Assembly: GCA_907163345.1 (NCBI GenBank)
Contig: CAJQUN010000001.1
Location: 620,001 to 684,000 of the forward strand
Direction of reading: 5' to 3'
Source: Haberlea rhodopensis
Lineage: Eukaryota; Streptophyta; Magnoliopsida; Lamiales; Gesneriaceae
Length of the DNA: 64,000 nucleotides
Made by a program: the position numbers and the translations under genes. Numbering within the stretch: the first letter of the stretch is position 1; each line of letters opens with the position of its first letter. This document shows, piece after piece, positions 44,301-54,448 of this stretch. The notes under the pieces were generated by a model, which ran no database searches, was not told where the DNA came from, and worked only from the letters and a program-made list of their open reading frames with translations.

Positions 44301-45356
44301 AAAAATGAAGATGAACCTTGTGTCTACAAGAAGGTCAGTGGGAGCGTAATCATTTTCCTAGTGTTGTATGTAGACGACATACTTCTTATTGGAAATGATA
44401 TCCCTGCCTTGCAATCTGTAAAGATTTGGCTAGGGAACTGCTTTTCGATGAAAGACTTAGGAGAAGCTACCTATGTGTTAGGAATCAAGATCTATAGAGA
44501 TAGATCGAGAAGGCTTCTTGGTCTAAGTCAAAGTACATACATAGACAAGGTGCTTAAAAGGTTTAGCATGCAAGAATCCAAGAAAGGATTCGTGCCTATG
44601 ACACATGGTATTTATCTCTCGAAGGAACAGTGTCCTTCAACACCAGATGAGAGACAACGCATGAGTAAGATTCCATACGCGTCAGCTATTGGATCTATCA
44701 TGTATGCCATGATATGTACTCGTCCCGATGTATCGTATGCTTTGAGCATGACGAGCAGATATCAAGTTGATCCAGGTGAAGGTCACTGGATTGCTGTCAA
44801 GAATATCCTGAAGTACTTGAGAAGGACTAAGGATACATTCTTGATTTATGGAGGTGAGGAAGAGCTCAATGTAATGGGTTACACTGATGCAAGCTTCCAA
44901 ACCGACAAAGATGATTTTCGATCTCAATCTGGATATGTGTATTGCCTAAATGGAGGTGCTGTGAGCTGGAAGAGTTCAAAGCAAGAAACAGTAGCCGATT
45001 CTACAACGGAAGCTGAGTATATTGCTGCCTCGGATGCAGCAAAGGAAGCTGTTTGGATGAGGAAGTTCATTTCTGAACTGGGAGTGGTGCCTAGCATTAA
45101 AGATCCGATAGAACTCTATTGTGACAACAATGGAGCGATCGCATTGGCTAAGGAACCAAGATCTCACCAAAGATCCAAGCACATACTTAGGCGTTTCCAT
45201 TTCATTCGAGAAATCGTTGAAAGGGGAGATGTTAAAATATGCAAAGTACCCACAGATGATAATGTATCTGACCCATTGACGAAGCCGCTGTCACAGCAGA
45301 AGCATGATCGTCATACTAGATCTCTAGGCATTAGGTATATGTCTGAGTGGTCTTAG
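41394..45356 (+). pseudogene. gag-pol polyprotein of Copia-B, one in-frame stop
   Basis: The ATG at 41394 opens MATTNVTSTLSLRSVLEKDK. Gag domain (LNGTNFLDWHRNLRIVLKQE; LPESFSQFVVNYNM), basic linker, CCHC knuckle CFHCGETGHWKRNC (about 42156), protease WVLDTGCGSHIC, pre-integrase YLWHCRLGHINENR, integrase (HSDVCGP, FTDDLSRYG, LRSDRGGEYLSQ), then TGA at 43167-43169 in place of the residue before NGVSERRNRT. The frame continues open from 43170: RT with WQMDVKTAFLNG, YGLKQASRSW, catalytic LYVDDILL, and RNase H with TEAEYIAASDAAKEAVW and KHILRRFHFIRE, to 45356. About 1320 codons. Only the single nonsense codon prevents a full polyprotein. Confidence 0.93.
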
Positions 45357-45371
45357 TGCAAGTGGGAGATT

Positions 45372-46867
45372 TGTTGGGATATGCCCTAAGACAAGTCATT
45401 AGATGATTGTTTAAGACATACAATGTTTATGGATTTATGAATGGCAATTCATTATTATATATTATTCTTTTAACTGTGCATTGTGAATTAATATATATGT
45501 TAATGTCCTTAGAATAATATTGTATTATTCTTAAAGATGTTCCTAGTCAAGTATTATCATGAATGGGATAATGATAATACGTAGAGACTAGTATATGTTG
45601 ATCGATGAATTGTTCATTGATATGAGATATCAAATCAACATATGGGTACATGTTAGAGAACGATGTACTGAACAGACCCACCATGAGAATGCAACATGGA
45701 TAGTTATATGATCGTCATATGCAATTCTCATAGTGATAATAATGTATGTAATCCTTACGACTTGTGATCATCAGAGATCCCAACATAAGGAGTTATGTAT
45801 CTTGATATCGTCAAACGTTACCCGTAACAGGGTATACTATAAAGGCGACTATTGGATACACTACGAATTATGTAGAGGGATGTTGACTGATCGAGATAGG
45901 ATTTGTCCCTCCTATATAACAGGAGATGTGTTTGGCCCTTGATCAAGTGAGAACTAAAATGCATGGCCATGCTCGAATGAGTCGATATGAGATATCGAGC
46001 TTATTCGTTTATTCTAGTTCTACTTGGGGATCAAGAAATAGAGATTGAATATACGAGTATGACTATTCCATGACTCGTGTTCAATCTAAACACAAAGGAC
46101 AAAGGGATTAAGTTACATGGTTAATATTATCACAAGTTCTAAAGGTTATGTCGAGTCATTGACATTCTCGTAATTTGGGTAGCATCGATGTGTTGCTAGA
46201 TACCGCTCGATGCTTGCGACATAAAATGAGATTTTATGTCACTGCCAACATTACGAGATCCTATCGGGTCGCACAAAAGATTAAATCGAGAAGGGAAATT
46301 AAATTCATGGGATGAATTAAATAATTAAGAGGAGTCTTAATTAATAATCATAAGGATTAATTAAATCATGGGCTTAAGCCCATGAAGCTTTAAGAAAGCC
46401 TTTAATTAATTATATTTAATATGATTGCAAGGTGATAAATGGTAAGACAACTTTCATATCACACTAACCTAAATCAAGAAGGAAGCACACGGCCTCCACA
46501 ACCAAAAAGGCTCTCGGTTTTCTCATCATAGCCGAGGAGATTTTTGAGTTTGGTGCGAGCCATTCGATTGAGAATCGAGTGTTCTTTCTTGTTCCGATTT
46601 AATAACTTGTCTAGCAACTTGTTATTAAATCATCCCTTCACTCGATTCGATCGTGTGGATACCGTTGAGGCAAAACCATTCGAGTTTTGCTATTGACTCG
46701 GAGAAGGCGTAAGACGTGGTGCAGCTCCGTGGATTCGGCTTCAAACGCGCTACAAGGGTAAGACACTTGTAATTCTCTAATCCGATATGAATCCCTATGT
46801 ATAGATCACTGGTTTGTAATCCCAAAATTTTATTCCGCTGCGTTGTATGCTCATGGGGTTACTTACA
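45372..46867 (+). repeat. 3' LTR of Copia-B
   Basis: 1496 bp. Differs from the 5' LTR by an extra T near 45518, a C for T near 46451 and a T for C near 46859 (counted by eye). Followed by the ATTTT duplication and the resumed Copia-A pol. Confidence 0.93.
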
Positions 46868-46872
46868 ATTTT

Positions 46873-47563
46873 CGCCTATCCAAGGACCAGTGTCCTCAGA
46901 CGAAGGAAGAAAAGAATACATGGCTAAAGTTCCTTACGCTTCAGCCATTGGGAGTTTGATGTACGCGATGGTCTGTACAAGGCCAGACATTGCCCATGCA
47001 GTGGGAGTTGTCAGCAGGTTTATGTCAAATCCAGGAAAGGCTCATTGAGAAGCAGTTAAGTGGATTTTGAGGTATCTACGAGGTACTGCAAATAAGTGTT
47101 TGTACTTTGGAAAAGGAGAACTAAAAGTACAAGGTTACGTAGATGCAGACTATGGAGGTGATGTCGATCACCGAAAAAGCACCACAGGTTATGTATTCAC
47201 TGTTGGAACTACAGCTGTTAGTTTGTAGCTTTATCCACTACAGAAGCTGAGTATGTTGCAGTGACAGAAGCCAGTAAAGAGTTGGTATGGCTTCAAGGTT
47301 TGTTAACAGAGCTGGGATTCAACCAGGACAATAATGTTTTGTATAGTGATAGTCAGAGTGCAATACATCTGGCAAAGAATTCAGCATTCCACTCTAGAAC
47401 AAAACACATTGGTCTCCGTTATCACTTCATCAGGTCTTTGCTTGAGGATGATGTGTTAACATTAGAGAAGATCCAAGGGAGTAAAAATCCAGCAGATATG
47501 TTAACAAATGTGGTGACCATTGATAAACTGAAGTTGTGTTCAACTTCAGTTGGCTTGCTAGAT
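46873..47563 (+). pseudogene. pol of Copia-A, 3' part (RNase H)
   Basis: Resumes directly after Copia-B: VPYASAIGSLMYAMVCTRPDI (46928 on), then a TGA at about 47047 after GKAH, VKWILRYLRGTANK, GYVDADYGGDVDHRKSTTGYVF, a small deletion and frame change near 47226, then STTEAEYVAVTEASKELVW, DSQSAIHLAKNSAFHSRTKH and KNPADMLT, ending at the stop near 47564. All RNase H acidic positions can be found but not in one frame. Confidence 0.85.
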
Positions 47564-47636
47564 TGACATACCAGACGAGGCTGCTGCATTGATCGAGGTG
47601 TGAAGACAGATTGAGATCGGTCTTCAAGTGGGAGAT

Positions 47637-48093
47637 TGTTAGTCAAAGTAATAAATATGGGGGGCCCATATTTGTTGAAAATTGGCCAAAAATTTTCAAA
47701 GAAATCTGCATAAAGATTTGTCAAAGACGTGTGAAGAAAAATTGGCAAATTCTTTTTGTCAATTACGCGTAAACAACGCGTGAATAAATTCTATAAATAG
47801 AGTTACAATTTCATTCAGAAAAAACACCAAATTGTAGAGAGAAAAATAACACAGTGCAATCAGAGTAAAAATACTAGTGAGAGAAAATTGCTGTATAATT
47901 TTCTGAGTGTTTTTCAGATTGAGTGTTGTCAGTGTTTTGTAAACACTTGTATTTTTCTTCAATAAAAGATCTGCATCAGCCCCGTGGACGTAGGCTAATT
48001 TTTGCCGAACCACGTAAATCTTGTGTTTTTATTCCGCATTTTTTTTTTGCTCCCACATATCTGACTAGAAAATATTGCGTTATTTTCCCAACA
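47637..48093 (+). repeat. 3' LTR of Copia-A
   Basis: 457 bp, same ends as the 5' LTR, preceded by the polypurine tract AAGTGGGAGA at about 47626-47635 and followed by GTCAA. Confidence 0.95.
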
Positions 48094-48098
48094 GTCAA

Positions 48099-49480
48099 TA
48101 TTTATTTAATTACCCAATCAAAATTGTACAATGTAAATTTAAGAGGACCAAAGTCCTTAACAGCCAAATTGGTATGTAAAAACGCCTCAAGTTCAGTAAC
48201 GGTAGCGAGGTTATCACCTGTAATGACTATATCATCAACATATAATAGAAGCAAGGCCATTGAAGTGCCCTGATATTTGTAAAACAGGGAGTGATCATGG
48301 AAAGATTACACAAAACCAACAAGATGCATGACTTGACAAAATTTAGAGTTCCATTGTCACCCATATAAAGATTTGAGAAGTTTACAAGTATAGTTCCCCG
48401 GTTGTTTGTCGAACCCTTGAGGAACTGACATGTAGATTTCCTCATTGTGACATCCATTTGGTGCAAGGACTAGATCTTGGCAGCAATGATGGATATCAAA
48501 CACCGAACCGTGACAATTTTTGCGACCGGTAAGAATGTATCATGGTAGTCAATACCATGCTGCTACTAAAAGCGCCTTAAATCGATCAACACTTCCATCC
48601 GCCATATACTTTATTTTGTATATCCATTTGCACCCAATAGCCTTTTTGTTTGGTGGTAATGGTACAATATCCCATGTTTTGTTGGACTCCAAGGCCGCAA
48701 TTTCAGCGGCCATGGCTTTACACCATCGAGGGTCTGAGGCGGCTTCTTTGTATGATTTGGTTCAGAGTCTTGGAAAATAGATGCAAGAAAGGATTGATAA
48801 GGAGGTGAAAGTTTGTGGTAAGAAAGGGATTTGGAAATGTCATATGGTGTTGAAGGGAAAATGTAGAAGAATTCTGGGAATAAACATAGTCATTGGACCA
48901 AATTGGTGGTCTAGAGGATCTGGTAGAATGTCGAATATTTGGGTTATGATTTTGTGGTGGTGAATCTGGTAAAGGAGTTGAATGAGAAGGCAATGTAAGT
49001 GCTGATGGTGGTGAGCCTTCATCAATAACAGACACAGATGGTTTGGGAAAAATGATGTGATCCAAAATCTGTGATGAGAAGGGAAATATATTTTCATGAA
49101 GTAAGATTGACATTCATTGTTGAAAAATTCAAAGGCATGGTCGGTACGAATGGTTTGAAATTTTCGATTAAAATGGGTCGAGAAATATGCAAATAATTGC
49201 TTTAAAATATTAACTGTATCAGATTTACAAATGCATGAGAAAAATCCAAGTGCATCTCGAGAAATCATCTAGGAATGTTAAAAAACTTTTGGCTCCTTCA
49301 TGGGTTGGAGTCCGATATGGACCCCAAATATCGAGATGCAGTAGATGAAAAGCATGAGGTGATAAAGTTCTATCATTTGGAGGGAATGAGGATCTGGTTT
49401 CTTTAGCCATTGGACATACATTGCAATGCTTGGAAAGTGATTTGTGTTTGATAAAATGCAAGAATTGTAATATTTACACT
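48099..49480 (-). mobile_element. decayed Copia relict (integrase and RT parts)
   Basis: On the minus strand from high to low: integrase zinc-binding and core sequence (NVCPMAKETRSSFP; LLHLDIWGPYRTPTHEG; FLTFLDDFSRCTWIF; then in another frame FQTIRTDHAFEFFNNEC), a disordered stretch with many HHQH/PDPLDHQF residues, then RT pieces (SLHQMDV, and across frames LYVDDIVITGDNLATV with FGPLKFTLYNF at 48250-48110). Many stops and shifts. Gag, RNase H and LTRs are absent, and the RT end is where Copia-A inserted. The flank left of Copia-A does not continue it, so it had already been truncated or the junction is rearranged. Confidence 0.7.
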
Positions 49481-49914
49481 AATAAATTACGAAATATTTG
49501 GTGCCATATATCCATTTCAACATCCTTACAATGAGAGACAATACAAGAATTAAAAGAATGATAATTGACGTTGAACTGAGTATTAGACAAAGACTTGTTG
49601 GGCGCAATTAGATTGCAAGGATTAAGGCTCGAACAAGAAAGTAAAGATCATTGTGTTGTTTACCAATCCCCGTGATCTTATCAATCAAAAGGTCCTGAAA
49701 TAAACAAAAATTTGGTTAGAAAACAACAAAGCAACGATGGGCTTTAGTAAATTGAGAGATGTGCAAAAGGTTTAATTGGAAATCCTGGACATGAAGGACT
49801 TGTTTGAGGGTGCATGAAGGAGATAAGGAAATAGAGACTTTATCTTTGACGAATTTGTTATGCTGAATTAGTCAGATTAAGAGAATCAAGATAGGAGTTC
49901 TCATTTGTAGATTT
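49481..49914. other. unassigned stretch between two Copia relicts
   Basis: Probably further decayed retroelement sequence: repeated frame breaks, no clear domain, no promoter or RNA gene. The exact junction between the minus-strand and plus-strand relicts was not found. Confidence 0.35.
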
Positions 49915-50850
49915 GTAGGTGGAGTTCGTGATTTCCACAACTCCAGAAGACTCTGACGATCAGAATGATGACTCCATACAAATGGAGAAACGATATTCAG
50001 CATCAATACCTGATTCTGTTGCTATCAATAGACTAAAGAGAAATATTCGAAAACCTGATCGGTTTACTGATATGGTAGCACTTGCTCTTCAAATTCATCA
50101 TAATAAAACTTGGAAGGTGGTCCCACTTCCCAAAATGAATGGCTATAAATGTGTTTTTGCAAAGAAATAAAGGCACAGTCTGTCTGACACAGACACAGAA
50201 AGACGAGACAGTTGTCAATCGTCTAGTTGGATACATCGATTCAGATTATACTGATGATCCTGGGAAACGCCAATAAACTACTAGTTATGTGCTGATAATG
50301 GCTGGAATAATAGTGAGTTGGAGATCTACGTTAAAGTTCGTTGTTGATTCGTCTGCTACAGAGACAGAAAATATGGCGATCAAAGAAGGCATCTACTCGC
50401 ATAATTTGGTGAAAAACTTGGATATCAAGCAGAAAATACAGAGATTTTCTATGACAAACATGGTAACATGGATCAAGTTTCAAACAATACTGTTTAGACT
50501 TGATCAACATTAATCGAGTATCCAGTATCTGGCGCCTAAAGGGTGTACTGAAGAAGGCAGCACATATCAATTGAAATCGCCAAGGTGGAGATTGTTGGCC
50601 GATGGCTGCTTTTCCAGAAGGTAGGTGGCTCTTTACCGTAGAAATGGAAGCTTGGAATTCAAACTTGGCATAAATACCCCTCAAATCCATCCTTTGAAAA
50701 TCTTTCCTCACATGGTTATCTCTAAGTTTTTAAACTCTTGTTTCTGTATTTGTGATATGTAAGATGATCCGAGAATTAATGTAATTCTCGTCTGAAAATA
50801 TATAAATATGTGTTGCTCTCGTGGACGTCGACGATTGTCGAATCACGTAA

Positions 50851-53377
50851 GGCTGCGTTTGGTGTGGATGATAAGGAGTGATAATGGACTGTTCAAAGCA
50901 TCAATCAAGCGTTTGGTTCGTTTTTAAGCAAACCAACAAAAACCTGCAAGCCCGTGATTATCATTGTTAAAAAATCTGATAATAAACCCACTTCATTCCT
51001 TGGGTTTAACAATCATCATTCTACATTGGCAATTGATTATGGTGTAATTTTACTGTCATGCCCTTTGCCCTAAACTTAAAGCCCAAAATTTTTAAACCCA
51101 TTTGCATGCTGCCTACTCCACTTCTACCCATCTGCAACTCTGAAATCGCGTTGAAGGGGCCAACGGAGGTTGATGCGGCGAGTAGAAGAGCCATTCGTTT
51201 CACGTGTTCTCTCAGGTAACCCATCGCATTAAGCTCATCTTCTCCGTCGGTTGCTTAAAGCATCACCTTCCGTTGAACATTTGTTTGTCCTCATTTACTT
51301 TCAGAATGTGATGTGTTTTGTATGAACTTTGTTTGATTTTTATGGAGTTGAAGGTGGTAATTTTAATTTATGAATTTTGTGGAGATCATTCGAAATTTTT
51401 TTGGTCGACTTCTATATTTGAAACTTGAAATTTCCCAGTTTAGCTTTTGGTATCAGTTCATTTTGTTTCCATTTATTTAGAATAGGTACTGGAGTTGAGG
51501 TTGAGGATGGTGATAATGTGAACCTGGATCTGAAGCTTCGGTTGTGATTGCTTAATGTGCTGGTTTTATGCATAAATTAATGAGTAGTAGTTCTTTATAG
51601 GTAGCTAGTGATTATGATTTAGTTATGATCTGCTAATTCTACTAATTTGATTTTAGAAGATGGATTTAAAAGTAATGAGTGAATGATATGAGTGAATGAG
51701 GTCGAGGGTAGCAGCACCTAATCAAGTTTGTTGGTCATATTGTATCGACGATAATGCAGTATTCCAATTCATTATGCTTCCCATGGCAGAACATTTTCTT
51801 AAAAATTCAATCTCTCTGTCTTTAATCAATTTATTTAAAATGAGATATCAAATATGAGTAGAAAAATTTTGTACATGATGATGACGAGGTAAACTAATAA
51901 CTTTGCTATGTTTTGAAGTATGATTTGCGAGATGGCATTAACCGTAAGAATATTTTACTTATTGTTCTGCTACACCAAATCATGTGCCGATCATTTTTTT
52001 GTTTTATGTCTGTTAAATAATCTCTGGAAAACTCTCACTCCAACTTTATTAATACTTTTGTTCTTTGTTAACATTTACTTCTTCAATTGTATTATAACAT
52101 TAACAATGCCTGTGTGGTTCTAAGCAAGACCAAATCAAGTGTCTTGATTCCAGCTACTCTTAAACACTGATTTTTTTTTTCTTCTATTTTTTAGTATAAG
52201 TGTACCCCTGTGGGAGTGTTCCATTTCTTTGGTTTAGCAAGTGTATATGAATCTAATATATTGGTTGTTTGCTACTGCTATATTTGGATGGTAATTATGG
52301 GTCATCTAGCTTTTAAATATAAATTTATTTTTATTTGGCAGTAGGTAAATTGTATATTATATACATCTTGCTGTTGTGTTATGCTCATCTCATTCCTTGT
52401 TCTAGCTGGCTAGTTACGCTGATGTTGTTCTATTTCGCCGCTGCTCTTGCTGTTTTTGCTGCTGCTCTTGCTGTTTGCGTTGCTGCTCTTGCTGATTTCG
52501 ATGTTGTCTCCTCTTCGTTTCTTGCTCATTCATGGCTGCATCAGATTCCTTTTTTTAGGGTGCAATTTATGATGTGTTCATCATCCTTAGTTTTAGGAAT
52601 TGCATTTGGTCTAGTTACCAAGGTTCTGGTAAAATTTAATCTCATTTTGGATTTGCTACTTGTTTTGGAGTATTGAGTCTTCAATCCCAGAGTGGGATTT
52701 GTGTAAAATATTTGTCTTCAACATCGTGTTGATTGAAATATAATCGAAACATAGCGACAAGATTATCAAAATTGTTAAGTTTCTCCGTTTCGGATGGTTT
52801 CGAATGGATAATTTTAATTGTGGTTTCAAATGTGTTGTGGTTTGTTGATGTTTGATTAATCAAGTGAGATGCTTTTATGTTGGAGACCTGTTGACAACAT
52901 CATATTTCAACATAAACTACAATCTATAATATTTTATTATGACCAATTATGAGTTAATGGGGATGTTTTATTTGTATAATAATGAAGAAATTGTTATGTT
53001 TCGGTTCAAAAAACATATAGCTGAGATATTTAATTTATTATTTAAATAACTAGAATTAATTAAAAAAATATTTAATATGTAAATATATTAATAAATCTAT
53101 AAATGAATATTTGATAGAATAAAATAATTATTATAAATAAAATAATTTGGGATATTCTAATAAGAAAATTTATTAAAGGGTATTTCGGTCATTTATTACT
53201 TACTCTACATATATCCAATGTTTAAGCAAGTATACCAAACCCATTATTATTTTTTTATATCTTATTAATCATACATACCAAACATAAGATTATTTATCCA
53301 TTACTTTAATAATCATCTATTTTATCCACCGAATTATCTATCCATCAATTATCATATCACTCCTACCAAACGTAGCT
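50851..53377. mobile_element. 2.5-kb TIR DNA transposon, non-autonomous, TAA duplication
   Basis: The left end reads GGCTGCGTTTGGTGTGGATG and the right end in reverse complement AGCTACGTTTGGTAGGAGTG, so imperfect terminal inverted repeats of about 13-20 bp are present, and both ends also share nearby (ga)gtgataat-type sequence. TAA flanks both sides (50848-50850, 53378-53380), and the host LTR reads through once the element is set aside. A 3-bp TWA duplication with a G(G/C)..GTTTGGT terminus fits the PIF/Harbinger (Tourist) superfamily. No transposase was found. Inside are a short GC-rich patch (51120-51240) and a Ala/Val-coding repeat ctgctcttgctg (52430-52500); their origin is unknown. Confidence 0.7.
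52430..52500. repeat. short ctgctcttgctgtttgcg repeats in the TIR element
   Basis: Three to four copies of (g/c)ctgctcttgctgttt with small changes. They create an Ala/Val-rich shadow ORF (52335-52676). Confidence 0.55.
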
Positions 53378-53432
53378 TAAATGTTGTTAAAAATTCATGG
53401 GTGTGTATCTTAGGAAAGTAACAAGCACAACA

Positions 53433-53550
53433 AATGGATTTTTAATAAGAATTGTCGAGGCGAGATTTGGAATCTCTGTCCTTAAGACAATATTGCCCTG
53501 CTACGGTGCTAACAGTTTACTTTGGCAATTTGTCTCCCAAGATACAACGA
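53433..53550. other. junction between Copia LTR relict and Gypsy LTR
   Basis: About 120 bp of unassigned sequence (gaggcgagatttggaatc ... caagatacaacgactac) between the end of the Copia LTR and the truncated edge of the Gypsy 3' LTR. Confidence 0.4.
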
Positions 53551-54448
53551 CTACGTGCTTAAATTAATTCAATCATCTTCATAGACAAAATTAGCCAAGA
53601 ACATCAAGTTTCAGAAATCATCACACTTTAGAGGTCAACCTGTACATAGTTTAGTAAAATTGACATAACTCATGCATTATAACTCCAAATTAGTTGAATT
53701 TACTATCAAATTAAAGACAACTTAACATACTACAACTTTCATGTGAACACCAACATCAAAATTAAAGTCTAAGAATTCCAAAAATACGAAACACCATAGG
53801 AGTTCTGTTTTTCAGCAGATTTCTTATACAAACACATGTTCTTTCTTTCCAAAACCTCTTCTATCTTCTTTAAACCTATTCCCTTGATGTATAACATCAA
53901 AATCTACTTCAAAAGATATGTTTTCATCTAACACATGCAAAACCTATATTTCTTCTCAACCAACATCAACAAACACATCTTTAAACTTGTCAAAACCATA
54001 GAAAATAAAGAGTATAAACATATGTATACCTTCCTCTACAAGTTTTTGGCACAAAACTTGAGTTTCTATGGACTTTGTATAGCTTTCCCTCAAGGAGCAG
54101 ATGAAGAAACGAAAATGGAAGATAAAATCTGATTTCCTTCCTTCCTAAGGCACTAGATAACTATTAATTATATTACATATTGCACTTTAGCCCTTCAAAT
54201 CTCTATCATCTTACACTTAAGTCCCTTAACTATGTCTATTCCTTATTTTATCCATATTCTCGATATAATGAAACCGACTCATTAGATTTCAATTCTTATC
54301 ATAATTATCACTCAAGTCATACATTCAATAGAATCCAAAACACTATCGTCACAATAGACCCAACATTTATGCATATCAAATGCTTCTATATGAGTCATGA
54401 TGTTCATGCATGATCATGTAAATCATGCAAAAGTTTTGGGTCGTTACA
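53551..54448 (-). repeat. truncated 3' LTR of the minus-strand Gypsy element
   Basis: Matches 60411-61302 closely. The break at 53551 (acgtgcttaaattaattc shared onward) removes the R/U5-side 1.3 kb. The 65-codon ORFs present in both LTRs are non-genic. Confidence 0.85.

Larger units (their letters stand above)
38179..46867 (+). mobile_element. Copia-B: long-LTR Copia element nested in Copia-A
   Basis: 8.7-kb element with 1495/1496-bp LTRs (38179-39673, 45372-46867) and target-site duplication ATTTT (38174-38178 and 46868-46872). Primer-binding site TGGTATCAGAGCC directly after the 5' LTR (39675), polypurine AAGTGGGAGA before the 3' LTR. Interior: 1.7-kb leader with hairpin repeats, then one gag-pol frame broken only by a TGA at 43167. 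By comparison by eye the LTRs differ by two substitutions and one single-base indel, so insertion is very recent and younger than Copia-A. Lineage not certain; long LTRs and the RT sequence suggest a Tork/Angela-type or similar Copia clade. Confidence 0.95.
34337..48093 (+). mobile_element. Copia-A: TNT1/Tork-like Copia element, split by a nested insertion
   Basis: Full-length element bounded by 457-bp LTRs (34337-34793, 47637-48093) and a perfect target-site duplication GTCAA (34332-34336 and 48094-48098). Primer-binding site TGGTATCAGAGCC follows the 5' LTR at 34796; polypurine tract AAGTGGGAGA precedes the 3' LTR. Without the nested Copia-B (38179-46867, plus its duplicated ATTTT) it would be about 5.1 kb. 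Gag and pol are interrupted by a frameshift in gag, the insertion in RT, a stop and a small deletion in RNase H. The two LTRs differ only at three clustered bases (34391-34397 versus 47691-47697), pointing to a recent insertion. Confidence 0.95.
49915..53432 (+). mobile_element. decayed plus-strand Copia relict with 3' LTR, split by a TIR element
   Basis: Pol pieces: an integrase/RT linker (49919-50170, SDDQNDDSIQ..RNIRKPDRFTDMVALAL..NKTWKVVPLPK..CVFAKK), a jump to RNase H (50200-50420, VNRLVGYIDSDYTDDPGK; DSSATETENMAIKEGI) with most of RT deleted, then a polypurine AAGGTGGAGA (about 50582) and the 3' LTR from 50593 (TGTTGGCCGATGG). The LTR is interrupted at 50848-50850 by a 2.5-kb TIR element and resumes at 53381 up to about 53432 (..AAGCACAACA). 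The part before the break (gtggacgt...gaatcacgtaa) is the same kind of conserved LTR end as in Copia-A. Confidence 0.65.

Noticed and set aside
48099..49480. Possibility that the minus-strand Copia relicts at 25.8-27.5 kb and 48.1-49.5 kb are halves of one element
   Set aside because: The intact-order NBR1 gene and its promoter lie between them, and neither edge shows matching breakpoints; more likely two separate relics.
53935..54413. 65- and 77-codon ORFs repeated at 60793-61259
   Set aside because: They are in the paired Gypsy LTRs on the strand opposite to the element and have no recognisable product.
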